A stretch of 27,853 bases of DNA from CAYRGQ01 sp964444885 (GTDB lineage Bacteria > Bacteroidota > Bacteroidia > Sphingobacteriales > Sphingobacteriaceae). Shown here piece after piece: positions 14,315 to 21,647 of the stretch. Made by a program: the position numbers and the translations under genes. The first letter of the stretch is position 1. Every line of letters starts with the position of its first letter. The notes below the pieces were generated by a model. The model did not search any database. It saw nothing but the letters and a program-made list of their open reading frames with translations, and had not been told where the DNA came from. Where the stretch lies: assembly GCA_964444885.1 (NCBI GenBank), contig CAYUIZ010000029.1, positions 1-27,853 on the forward strand. Reading direction: 5' to 3'.

Positions 14315-15976
14315 CTAAAGCTTCAGCAACTCCGCGGCATGGCGAACCGCTGCATCACCCGGATTGGCCCCGCCCAGCATTTGGGCGATTTCATCCACGC
14401 GGGCTGGTTCATCCAAGCGCGCGATGCGGGTCCGCGTCTTCTCGTCGTCGGTATCTTTATACACCTTAAAATGTGTATTTCCCTTAGCCGCAATCTGGGG
14501 TAGGTGTGTAATCGCAATGACCTGCATGTGGTTGGCCAGCGCTTCCATCACTTCACCAACCTTAAGCGCCACCTCGCCCGAAATTCCCGTGTCTATTTCG
14601 TCAAAAATGATGGTTGGCAAGGCCGATGAACGTGCGATAATTGACTTGATGGCCAGCATTAGGCGAGAAAGTTCCCCCCCGGACGCGACTTTGCTCACGG
14701 GCTGCGGTGCTTGCCCTTTGTTGGCGGTAAAGAGGAATGCTACGTCATCGCTTCCGCTCGGGCGCAAAGCGCCCTCTGCTACCGGAGTGAGCTGGATGGT
14801 GAGCTGGCTGTCGGGCATGCCGACTTCAGTGAGTATGGCCAGCACCTGCGCCATGATGTCGGGCACCACGCCCTGCCGGCTCTCGCTCAGCTCGGCTGCG
14901 AGGACGTGTGCGTGCTGTTCCAGGGTATCCAGCTGTTTTTCGAGCTGCTTGATTTCTTCTTGTTGGTTATCCGCGACCAGTAGCTTTTCCGAAAGTTCAT
15001 CGCGAAGGGCAATGAGCGCATCCACGTCGGATACGCGGTGTTTTTGTTGCAGGCTATACAACAGGCTCAGCCTTTCGTTAACGGCCTCTAGCCGTTCGCC
15101 ATCATGCACGATTTGCTGTTCAGCCAAGCCCAATTCGTCGGCAAGGTCCCGCACCTCGATCGCCACGCTTTGCAAGCGCGCCACCTGCTCTTCCAGCGCG
15201 GGCATATAGCGCGACGCTTGCTGGAGTTGTTGCAGGCTTTGCCGCAGCAGCTGTTCGACGTTCCCATCTTGCTCCTGCAGCGTGTGTGCCACGCCGAGTA
15301 AGCTCCGCTTAATTTCTTCCGCGTGCTCCAGTTGCTTCTGCTCGTCTTCCAGAGCCTGCTGTTCGCCGGTCTGCAGCTGCGCTTCGTCCAGCTCATTGAA
15401 CAAAAACTGATGGTAATCCGCTTCGGCGTTGGCCCTGTCGGCAGCCTCCCGCAACACCTGCAGGCGAGTCCCAACATTGCGCCAAGCATCGTAAACTTCC
15501 CTGTAGCGCTGCTTGAGCACGCGATTATTGGCCACGCTATCCAGCACAAGAAGCTGAAAAGCCGCGGTATTGATTTGCAGGGTCGCATGTTGGGAATGAA
15601 TGTCGATCAACTTTTCGCCCAGTGCTTTCAAGATTTGGAGCGTGACCGGGGTGTCGTTGACAAATGCCCGCGACTTGCCATCGACGTTAATTTCCCGCCG
15701 AAGTATCGTTTCGGGCTCATAATCGAGGTCTTGCTCGTTGAAAAACCCGCTAAGATCATATCCGGAAATATCGAAATAGCCTTCGATGACGCATTTCTTA
15801 TCTTGATTGAAAAAGAAGCGGCCTTCGGCACGTTGTCCCAGAATGAGCGACAAGCCCCCCATGATGATGGATTTGCCGGCACCGGTCTCGCCGGTCAGGA
15901 TATTCAAACCCTTCCCGGGCACGATATCCGCCGAATCGATGAGGGCATAGTTCTTAATGGACAGCCGGTTCAGCAT
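14315..15976 (-). CDS. recN: DNA repair protein RecN
   Basis: This 553-residue SMC-like ATPase has Walker A GETGAGKS at 29-36 and a long central coiled coil (roughly 160-370, rich in Glu, Gln and Leu). The C-terminal head has the ABC signature VASGGELSRLMLAIKSI and Walker B IIFDEIDTGISGEVA, followed by the switch histidine in AITHLPQIAAKG. RecN acts early in repair of double-strand breaks, tethering DNA ends for RecA. The N-terminus LNRLSIKNYALID is the standard start. It follows the porD gene by 31 bp on the same strand, an arrangement I know from other Bacteroidota, so the two are probably cotranscribed. No LexA-type box is evident. Confidence 0.97.
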   Translation of the reverse strand: MLNRLSIKNYALIDSADIVPGKGLNILTGETGAGKSIIMGGLSLILGQRAEGRFFFNQDKKCVIEGYFDISGYDLSGFFNEQDLDYEPETILRREINVDGKSRAFVNDTPVTLQILKALGEKLIDIHSQHATLQINTAAFQLLVLDSVANNRVLKQRYREVYDAWRNVGTRLQVLREAADRANAEADYHQFLFNELDEAQLQTGEQQALEDEQKQLEHAEEIKRSLLGVAHTLQEQDGNVEQLLRQSLQQLQQASRYMPALEEQVARLQSVAIEVRDLADELGLAEQQIVHDGERLEAVNERLSLLYSLQQKHRVSDVDALIALRDELSEKLLVADNQQEEIKQLEKQLDTLEQHAHVLAAELSESRQGVVPDIMAQVLAILTEVGMPDSQLTIQLTPVAEGALRPSGSDDVAFLFTANKGQAPQPVSKVASGGELSRLMLAIKSIIARSSALPTIIFDEIDTGISGEVALKVGEVMEALANHMQVIAITHLPQIAAKGNTHFKVYKDTDDEKTRTRIARLDEPARVDEIAQMLGGANPGDAAVRHAAELLKL

Positions 15977-16007
15977 ATTGCATAGGAATTGTTGGGTTTA
16001 CGCACGT

Positions 16008-16928
16008 TTACCGTCCGCGCAAAGACTCATACTTCGTGGTATTGGCTGGATCGGCTGCTGCCAGAATATTGAAAGCCGCGGTTCTATCCGGTGGCGGCAT
16101 ACCACTCAGCACGCCTACGAGCTCGTCGGATTTTGTCGTAAAAAACACCTGGTTGAGCATATTGCCCTGCGCCAACCGATCGATTTCCCCTAGGCGGGGC
16201 AAAAGACCCAAAATAGCCTTGCGAGCAGCAGCTTCGTCGTCGACCATGCGGTCCAGCCCATTGAGGTAAAAGCCATACATGAAATCGCGAAGCGGCTGGT
16301 AACGACGGTCGAGCAGGTTATTCGCCAACCAGAAACGGTTGTTATTTCCCTCCATGGAGCGCCAGCCGGTGAAGCCGGTATTTTGCGCATGGTTGACCAC
16401 CGCCTGCGCTTGGCGGTAATAAGGCGTGCCCGCGCTCGGGCTGAAGGTATCGGCATCCATCCCCACAATGATGTAGGCGTAATAGGCCAAGAGCGAAGTC
16501 AGGTTACCCATGTACTGCTGATCGGAATAATCCATCATTTGCCCTTCATCATAGGTGAAGTCGAAATTGTTGTCGACCAGCCTCAGCACAGGGCTGTTGT
16601 AGGATGTGTTATATACGGGCCGGGTGGAGATTATCTGGGCCTGCGCGGTGAAATTGGAGGACCCGTCCCATGAGGTGACCGTAATAACGAAACTGCAGTC
16701 TATCCGTTCTAGGGCTGCAGTCGTGCGGTCGCTCCATGCCGTTCGGTTTAAAAAGTCCGAAACGGCCTTTTCCAAAACGTCCAGCACGCGCTTGTTGGTG
16801 TTTTGCACCTGGGGCGAAAGAATCTGGACGCGTGCATTCAGGTCTTGGGCCTGTGCCCCATGGGTGGCCACCGCCATCCAGATCGCGATCGCGGGTATGA
16901 GCCGAAAAAACAGGTATCGAATGGACAT
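16008..16928 (-). CDS. porD: DUF4835 family protein, type IX secretion PorD-like
   Basis: This 306-residue protein has a signal peptide (about 1-26, ending AQAQ). The family blocks are LNARVQILSPQVQNTNKRVLD near the N-terminus, then FVITVTSWDGSSNFTAQAQIISTRPVYN, MDYSDQQYMGNLTSLLAYYAYIIVGMDADTFS, and a C-terminal TTKSDELVGVLSGM...RTAAFNILAAADPANTTKYESL. This is DUF4835, whose Porphyromonas member PorD is needed for type IX secretion. I recall the link from the family, not from this sequence. I start at the ATG at 16928 because the two codons before it (TTG GGC) add nothing. A TATCTTTG box lies four bases upstream. In related genomes coaBC usually precedes this gene; here an esterase does. Confidence 0.85.
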   Translation of the reverse strand: MSIRYLFFRLIPAIAIWMAVATHGAQAQDLNARVQILSPQVQNTNKRVLDVLEKAVSDFLNRTAWSDRTTAALERIDCSFVITVTSWDGSSNFTAQAQIISTRPVYNTSYNSPVLRLVDNNFDFTYDEGQMMDYSDQQYMGNLTSLLAYYAYIIVGMDADTFSPSAGTPYYRQAQAVVNHAQNTGFTGWRSMEGNNNRFWLANNLLDRRYQPLRDFMYGFYLNGLDRMVDDEAAARKAILGLLPRLGEIDRLAQGNMLNQVFFTTKSDELVGVLSGMPPPDRTAAFNILAAADPANTTKYESLRGR

Positions 16929-16931
16929 GCC

Positions 16932-16939
16932 CAAAGATA
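16932..16939 (-). promoter_or_regulatory. -7 box immediately before porD
   Basis: On the minus strand TATCTTTG fits TAnnTTTG and ends four bases before the porD ATG. If it is a real promoter, transcription would begin at or within a base or two of the start codon, giving a leaderless mRNA. A TTTG exists upstream but at 23 bp, longer than usual. Confidence 0.35.
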
Positions 16940-17003
16940 GTCAATAAGGTTTTCGCACCGAACAAATCCAGCAAAAAAAGTAGTGGCCCGTGCGTGCGAC
17001 GAT

Positions 17004-18269
17004 CTATGGGCGCTGGAAATGCAAATCGGCAAAATCCAGATACCGCAGCCAGTCATAACGCGTCACATCGTGCTTGCCGGCCCGGATGTGGTAGCCGATG
17101 TGATGCATAAGCGGTTCATGAAGATCCGGCATGCTAACCGACGGCAGACCTTGGTGTCCGTACAGTTCGAATACCGGGCTTGCGTGGTATGCCGACAGGT
17201 ATTCGCCTTTGGGGTCCGCCCAGCGGTCTTCTTCCGCACTCGCCACGTACACTGCGCGCGGCGCCATCAGCGCAATTAGCTGGTGCTGATCAATGGGTCG
17301 TTCCTCCTCGCGGCCATGATACTGGTCAAAAGCCGGGCAAAACCACGCGGGCTGTATGCCCGCCACGGTAGCCAGCCGCTCGCCATATTTACGTCTTGAC
17401 AACGCCGCACCACCTTCGCCGGAGTTATTCGAAATTACGACTTTGAAACGCGGATCCTGCGCGCCTGCCCACAATGCGGCTTTGCCCTGGCGGGAGTGCC
17501 CCATAATCGCGACCTGCTCGGCGTCAATCCGGGGTTCGGTAGCTAAGTAGTCCACAATGCGGCTCGATCCCCAAGCCCATGCGCCGATCGCTTGCCATTC
17601 GTCGGGCGCTTCAGTCGCCGTGCCGTATCCCGGAAAAAGCGAAACGATGCTGTGGTCCTTCATGCCCGGCTGATCCGGAAAGATGTCATGATAGCACATC
17701 GTTGCGATGGCATAGCCCCGGTCGATGATGTCGTCAAACGCCCAGCGGGTTGCCTGATTGCCGCGCTCCCAGTCGGGATGTCCTACGTCGCGTACAAGCT
17801 TGAAGTTAGGCGAGTAGCGAATATCGGGATCGGCGATCGTGCTGTGATTGCCCTTGAAATTATATCCCACAAACACAGGCACCGACCCTGTGGCCTGATT
17901 GGGCAAATACAGTAACAAATACGCCTGAACCTCCTTCTCGCCGCTAGTGAAAATAAAGTTGATCTGCTTGCCCGTGGCCTTGCCATTGAGCGCATTCGGA
18001 TTTTCGGCGAGTACTTCGTAGCGAACGTCAATCGGATCTGTCGGCGTACGCCCGTACATCTCCCGCGCAAATCGATCGAGCAAATCGGCGCGGTGTCGCT
18101 CCCAAGCTTCGACAGTCATTATCGGTTCGCCATCAATCGTTGCCAACAACTCAGGCAATACGTAATCCGGTACAAGGCTCTCATCGTAGTTGGTTTCTGT
18201 CTGGGCATGTCCTCGCCCGATACCCGAAAAAAACAAGACCATGGACAATCCAATTAAGGAATTTTTCAT
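17004..18269 (-). CDS. Secreted CE15-like carbohydrate esterase (glucuronoyl esterase family)
   Basis: This 421-residue alpha/beta hydrolase has a signal peptide (1-22, GHAQ/T). The nucleophile elbow MGHSRQGKAALWAG places Ser259 in the G-x-S-R-x-G-K motif typical of CE15 glucuronoyl esterases. Upstream, PVFVGYNFKGNHS supplies the oxyanion strand. The acid and base candidates are Glu349 (SAEEDRWADPKGEY) and His400 (RAGKHDVTRYDW), and the conserved NNSGEGGAALSRRKYGE loop is present. Such enzymes cut ester links between glucuronoxylan and lignin or act on related plant-wall esters; acetyl-xylan esterase is the main alternative label. The frame extends to 18320, but MKNSLIG at 18269 starts the signal peptide. 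It is a lone CAZyme here, without a SusC/SusD pair. A TATCTTCG box at 18351-18358 may be its promoter. Confidence 0.85.
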   Translation of the reverse strand: MKNSLIGLSMVLFFSGIGRGHAQTETNYDESLVPDYVLPELLATIDGEPIMTVEAWERHRADLLDRFAREMYGRTPTDPIDVRYEVLAENPNALNGKATGKQINFIFTSGEKEVQAYLLLYLPNQATGSVPVFVGYNFKGNHSTIADPDIRYSPNFKLVRDVGHPDWERGNQATRWAFDDIIDRGYAIATMCYHDIFPDQPGMKDHSIVSLFPGYGTATEAPDEWQAIGAWAWGSSRIVDYLATEPRIDAEQVAIMGHSRQGKAALWAGAQDPRFKVVISNNSGEGGAALSRRKYGERLATVAGIQPAWFCPAFDQYHGREEERPIDQHQLIALMAPRAVYVASAEEDRWADPKGEYLSAYHASPVFELYGHQGLPSVSMPDLHEPLMHHIGYHIRAGKHDVTRYDWLRYLDFADLHFQRP

Positions 18270-18491
18270 ATGCTGCGGTTTATCGTTCGTGTCGTCTTCC
18301 CCGCTAGCCTCCGGTTGCACGAGTAGAGACTACCGATTTGCGGGAACGACCGAAGATAGCGAATAATTATGGATTCCCTAACGAACGTCGGTGAAGTTTT
18401 ACCTATTTCATCTCAAATAAAACACCAGGAAACAAAAAATTTAATGATTGGCTGACAGGCACTTATAGCAATCTTATGTTCTTTATTTAAA

Positions 18492-18528
18492 AATAGTCTA
18501 CTTAATTAATAGTCTTTATATATATTTG
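18492..18528 (+). promoter_or_regulatory. cobA promoter with 8-bp direct repeat
   Basis: TATATTTG at 18521-18528 matches the -7 consensus exactly and is followed by CA. In place of a TTG -33 element there are two copies of AATAGTCT (18492-18499 and 18508-18515), 16 bp apart and separated by ACTTAATT. The second copy ends five bases before the -7 box, which suggests a promoter that is governed by a bound regulator. The leader ORF begins five bases after the box. Confidence 0.6.
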
Positions 18529-18532
18529 CAAC

Positions 18533-18607
18533 ATGAAACCCTTGGAATACGCGAAGACACCCTGTTACAAGCCCATGGCGATGCGTATGGCGAAGGGAGA
18601 TCGATAA
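18533..18607 (+). CDS. Putative 24-residue leader peptide upstream of cobA
   Basis: The ORF starts at the first ATG after the promoter, essentially at the predicted transcription start, and ends with TAA at 18605-18607. The second half reads CYKPMAMRMAKGDR, with one Cys codon (18563-18565) and three Met codons in five positions (18575-18589). It has no signal peptide or domain. It is followed after about 50 bases by an intrinsic-terminator-like hairpin and then by cobA. Together these features suggest a leader peptide whose translation senses sulfur amino acids or a related ligand. The ORF is open for only 24 codons, so chance is possible; the position and composition make it worth noting. 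Confidence 0.5.
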   Translation: MKPLEYAKTPCYKPMAMRMAKGDR

Positions 18608-18623
18608 TATGGAAGATGCGAAG

Positions 18624-18643
18624 CGAGCGCAAGGCGTAGCTCG
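18624..18643 (+). promoter_or_regulatory. Possible alternative RNA fold in the cobA leader
   Basis: CGAGC (18624-18628) and GCTCG (18639-18643) can form a 5-bp stem. Its loop contains AAGGC (18631-18635), which can pair with GCCTT (18656-18660), the left arm of the downstream terminator hairpin. This pairing excludes the terminator stem, so it could act as an antiterminator or pseudoknot. It is read by eye, without energy calculation. Confidence 0.3.
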
Positions 18644-18654
18644 AGAAAGACGTT

Positions 18655-18685
18655 AGCCTTTTCCCAAAAAAGAAGGGGCTTTTAT
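18655..18685 (+). terminator. Attenuator-like hairpin before cobA
   Basis: AGCCTTTTC (18655-18663) pairs with GAAGGGGCT (18672-18680) through nine base pairs, two of them G-U, around an eight-base CCAAAAAA loop. The sequence then continues TTTATAATTC. It lies 35 bp before the cobA ATG and after the promoter, so it would end transcription before the gene unless prevented. Confidence 0.55.
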
Positions 18686-18715
18686 AATTCTACACACCGA
18701 TAAACGATACTGAAG

Positions 18716-19510
18716 ATGGCAACGCACACGACGAAAAACTCTATCGAACCCAAAATTACGCTAGTGGGTGCCGGACCTGGCGATCCGGACTTAATCAGCG
18801 TCAAAGGCATCAAGGCGCTCAAGCAGGCCAACGTGGTGCTGTACGACGCACTCGTAGACGAACAACTGCTGCATTACGCGCCCGCTGAGGCCATAAAAGT
18901 GTACGTAGGCAACCCGTCGGGTGATGAGAATTTCGTCCAGGACACGGTCAACCGGCTGATGGTCGACTACGCCCTCAACTTCGGGCATGTCGTCCGGCTA
19001 AAAGGGGGCGACCTTTTCGTGTTCGGGCGCGGCTACGAAGAGCTCGACTTTGCTGCTTCGTATAGCATCGAAACGGCTATCGTTCCGGGTATTTCCAGTG
19101 CGATCTCCGTTCCGGGACTGCAAGGCATCCCGGTCACGCACCGCGGCGCGAGCGAAAGCCTCTGGATTCTTTCGGCTACGGACTTTGAAGGCAATCTGTC
19201 CGGCGAGCTGCACCACGCCGCCCGCAGCCAGGCAACGGTCGTCGTGCTCTTGGGTTTCCCCCATCTGGAGGCCATCGTACGCGTGTTTCAGCAACATGGC
19301 AAAGGAGGCCTGCCGGTGGCCGTCATCCAAAATGGCTCCATGGCGCACGAACGGATTGCCGTCGGGCTCGTAAACACGATCGAAGAAGTGGCGCTGGAAC
19401 ACGATATCGACAACACCGGACCCGTCCTCCTGGTATTCGGCCAAGTGGTGGCCCTGCACAACGAATTCCAGAAGATTCGGCGGTTTTTCGAATGCCCAGA
19501 TTTTCTGTAA
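18716..19510 (+). CDS. cobA: Uroporphyrinogen-III C-methyltransferase (SUMT)
   Basis: This 264-residue protein has the SUMT motifs in order: VGAGPGDPDLISVKG at 17-31, the VVRLKGGDLFVFGRGYEE block near 103-119, PGISSAISVPGLQGIPVTHRG, and a C-terminal PVLLVFGQVV strand. The enzyme uses two S-adenosylmethionine molecules to methylate uroporphyrinogen III to precorrin-2, the branch point to siroheme (needed by sulfite reductase) and cobalamin. It is the stand-alone SUMT, without the CysG dehydrogenase/ferrochelatase domain. No cys or cob genes adjoin it here, so it appears monocistronic: a strong terminator follows its stop. Its 5' leader looks like an attenuator, which fits a role in sulfur assimilation. 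Confidence 0.94.
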   Translation: MATHTTKNSIEPKITLVGAGPGDPDLISVKGIKALKQANVVLYDALVDEQLLHYAPAEAIKVYVGNPSGDENFVQDTVNRLMVDYALNFGHVVRLKGGDLFVFGRGYEELDFAASYSIETAIVPGISSAISVPGLQGIPVTHRGASESLWILSATDFEGNLSGELHHAARSQATVVVLLGFPHLEAIVRVFQQHGKGGLPVAVIQNGSMAHERIAVGLVNTIEEVALEHDIDNTGPVLLVFGQVVALHNEFQKIRRFFECPDFL

Positions 19511-19556
19511 GCAAACCGCAAATTTCGCTCTCATATAATAGGTTTATAATTGGTTT

Positions 19557-19592
19557 GAAGAAGTCCCTGCCCATCAGGGACTTCTTCTATTT
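19557..19592 (+). terminator. Intrinsic terminator after cobA
   Basis: GAAGAAGTCCCTG (19557-19569) and CAGGGACTTCTTC (19575-19587) form a perfect 13-bp stem with a five-base loop, followed by TATTTCC. It lies 46 bp after the cobA stop and separates it from trmB. Confidence 0.85.
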
Positions 19593-19626
19593 CCATCGCA
19601 CCGCCTCGGCAATCCGAATATTCCCT

Positions 19627-19634
19627 TATTTTTG
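19627..19634 (+). promoter_or_regulatory. -7 box for trmB
   Basis: TATTTTTG matches TAnnTTTG and is followed by CCGGC. The trmB ATG at 19656 is 21 bp downstream, giving a leader of about 15 nt. No TTG is found at -33. A near-identical box (TATTTTTGCCGCC) precedes trhO. Confidence 0.45.
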
Positions 19635-19655
19635 CCGGCTGAAATACCTTTACGA

Positions 19656-20342
19656 ATGGGCAAGGACAAACTCAAGAAATTCACGGAAATCGCCACATTT
19701 CCCAATGTGCTGGAGCTCGACGCGGGCAAAGCGATGAAAGGACAGTGGGCACGGCAGCATTTTGGCAATGACAAGGCGCTGGTACTCGAACTGGCTTGTG
19801 GCAAAGGCGAGTACACGGTCAACCTGGCCCGGCTGTTTCCCGAGCGCAACTTTATCGGCGTGGACTATAAAGGAAACCGGATTTGGCGAGGCGCTAAAAC
19901 CGCGCTCGAAGAGGGAATCAACAATGTGGCTTTCCTGCGTATACAGATCGAAAACATACTGGATTACTTCGAGCCGGACGAAGTGTCTGAAATCTGGATC
20001 ACCTTCCCCGACCCCCAGCCTGCCAAGCGGCGCATAAAAAAAAGGCTGACCCATCCGAACTTCCTCGCTAGATACCAGCAAATCGTCCGGAAAGGCGCAC
20101 CGATCCACCTCAAGACCGACAACGACGGCCTCTATGCCTATACGCTGGAAACCTTGGATGACTTGGGCGTGGCGCCGATCGTACACACGGACGACCTGTA
20201 CCGGTCCGAGCACGCCGACGAAGTGTTGTCGATTAAGACGTATTACGAACAGAAATACCTGGCCGTCGACAAGAACATCAATTACGTGAAGTGGGCGCTG
20301 CCCGAAAAACCGATCGGCGGCGAAGCCCAGGACACGCTATAG
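19656..20342 (+). CDS. trmB: tRNA (guanine-N7-)-methyltransferase
   Basis: This 228-residue protein has the TrmB layout: LVLELACGKGEYTVNLA for SAM binding, FIGVDYKGNRIWRGA with the acidic residue after strand 2, and the diagnostic WITFPDPQPAKRRIKKRLTHPNFLARY. It ends with HLKTDNDGLYAYTLETL and an LSIKTYYEQKYL C-terminal helix. It methylates G46 in the variable loop of tRNAs. I start at MGKDKLKKF (19656), the family's usual beginning, rather than the upstream in-frame ATG at 19632, which lies inside the presumed promoter. It converges on trhO with only seven bases between the stop codons and no terminator hairpin that I can see. Confidence 0.95.
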   Translation: MGKDKLKKFTEIATFPNVLELDAGKAMKGQWARQHFGNDKALVLELACGKGEYTVNLARLFPERNFIGVDYKGNRIWRGAKTALEEGINNVAFLRIQIENILDYFEPDEVSEIWITFPDPQPAKRRIKKRLTHPNFLARYQQIVRKGAPIHLKTDNDGLYAYTLETLDDLGVAPIVHTDDLYRSEHADEVLSIKTYYEQKYLAVDKNINYVKWALPEKPIGGEAQDTL

Positions 20343-20349
20343 CCGCAGG

Positions 20350-21324
20350 CTATTGACTGTCTTGCAATTCCTGTTGCTTACGCTTGCTGATTTTCGCTAC
20401 GTTGACGGGCTGCGGCACTTTGACGTAGTATCCGGTGCCATCATACGGACGCTTGCGGGGATGGGTCATACACGGTTCTGAACAGCAACCGTCCATTTTC
20501 CAGCCACAGGCCTCACACTGGGCAATGTGCTCGTTGCATTCGGGATTGGCACAGTTGATCATATGATCAGACGCAGCGCCGCAATTGAAGCAAGTGGATA
20601 CGACCTTAGGGTTGACTGAGTTGACATCGACGGTTATCCGGTTGTCAAACACGTAGCATTTTCCCTCAAAATCCTGGCCACCCACCTCTTTTCCATACTT
20701 GATGATACCGCCATGCAGCTGGTATACCTCCGGGAAACCTTCCTTGAGCAACAAAGCCGACGCCTTCTCACACTTGATGCCGCCCGTGCAGTAGGTCAAT
20801 ATTTTCTTGCCCTTGTATTGGGCCAGCTCGTTGATTTTCTCCGGAAATTCCCGAAAATTCTCAATATCCAGGGTGACCGCATTCTTGAAACGGCCCACGG
20901 AGTGCTCATAATTTGACCGAACATCCAGCACGACTACATCATCACGATCTTTCATGGCCAAGAATTCGGCAGGCTCCAAGTGCTTGCCGGTTTCCTGCGT
21001 CGGGTCGATTAGATTGGGATCCCGCAGCCCGGAATGGACAATTTCGGCCTTGTAACGGCAGTGCATCTTGATGAACGAGGGCTCATCCACATCGTCAATT
21101 TTGAAGTCCGTCTTGGCGAAGCGTGGATCGGCATGGAGTGCATCCATATAGGCCCGGCATGCGTCGACTGTGCCCGACACGGTGCCGTTAAGGCCTTCGT
21201 CGGCGACGATGATGCGGCCCACTAGGCCCAGTGATTTGCAAAATTCGAGATGTTCGGCCGCGAACTCTTCTGCACGGTCGATGTGGCTGTAACTATAATA
21301 CAGCAGGGTTTGATATTTTTCCAT
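20350..21324 (-). CDS. trhO: tRNA uridine(34) hydroxylase, rhodanese-type (TrhO/YceA)
   Basis: This 324-residue protein begins MEKYQTLLYYSYSHI and has the N-terminal acylphosphatase-like domain with VADEGLNGTVSGT. The rhodanese domain has DVVVLDVRSNYEHSVGRFKNA and the active-site loop YCTGGIKCEKA, with the catalytic Cys near residue 179. The C-terminus (about 250-290) has nine cysteines in CFNCG...CANPEC...CEACGW..GCCSEPC spacing, a likely metal-binding module found in the longer members. TrhO hydroxylates U34 of tRNA as a step to 5-methoxy- or carboxymethoxyuridine. An ATG two codons upstream (21330) is also possible. A TATTTTTG promoter box lies about 50 bp upstream. Confidence 0.93.
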   Translation of the reverse strand: MEKYQTLLYYSYSHIDRAEEFAAEHLEFCKSLGLVGRIIVADEGLNGTVSGTVDACRAYMDALHADPRFAKTDFKIDDVDEPSFIKMHCRYKAEIVHSGLRDPNLIDPTQETGKHLEPAEFLAMKDRDDVVVLDVRSNYEHSVGRFKNAVTLDIENFREFPEKINELAQYKGKKILTYCTGGIKCEKASALLLKEGFPEVYQLHGGIIKYGKEVGGQDFEGKCYVFDNRITVDVNSVNPKVVSTCFNCGAASDHMINCANPECNEHIAQCEACGWKMDGCCSEPCMTHPRKRPYDGTGYYVKVPQPVNVAKISKRKQQELQDSQ

Positions 21325-21330
21325 ACGCAT

Positions 21331-21647
21331 TGATACCGCTGCAAACGGCGTTTAATGACTCATTATTTATGGCGGCAAAAATACAAAAACAGGAACAAAA
21401 ACCGGCAATGCCTGCGCAGAAACGACGGAAAAATCGCTTATAACTGCATTCTTGATATTTTGTCACGCCTGTTGTCAGCTACGCAACAAAAACACGCGCC
21501 AAAATCTTTATGGCCATCGCATTTCGCGCGGGCCGTTTGCCGAGCGCTATAATTATGACACCCCCTCCGGAGTCAGGAACGTTATCAAAACGACTTCCCT
21601 ATGCGACGATGTGCGTTCGGACTTGCCGGCATAAGCGTCACGCGGCA
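21331..21647. other. Intergenic region before trhO, no gene seen
   Basis: This 317-bp gap holds the trhO promoter near 21376. The short plus-strand ORFs in it (from 21355 and 21452) have no recognisable features. There is a small CTCCGGAG palindrome near 21568, and otherwise nothing I can support. Confidence 0.5.
21376..21383 (-). promoter_or_regulatory. -7 box for trhO
   Basis: On the minus strand TATTTTTG matches the -7 consensus, with a TTG 22 bp upstream (21406-21408 on the plus strand). The predicted leader before the ATG at 21324 is about 45-50 nt. Confidence 0.5.

Larger units (their letters stand above)
18270..18715. other. Divergent control region of the esterase gene and cobA
   Basis: Positions 18270-18480 hold the esterase 5' region and AT-rich sequence with no visible gene. 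From 18492 on, the plus strand carries the direct repeat, -7 box, leader ORF and hairpin of the cobA leader, described separately. I checked for SAM-I and cobalamin riboswitch cores and did not recognise either. Confidence 0.5.

Noticed and set aside
14364..15209. 281-codon open frame on the plus strand opposite recN
   Set aside because: Ser/Cys-rich shadow of the recN coiled coil with no domain.
18530..18715. A known riboswitch (SAM-I, SAM-II or cobalamin) upstream of cobA
   Set aside because: I could not find the conserved cores of any of these classes; the leader peptide and hairpin explain the region better.
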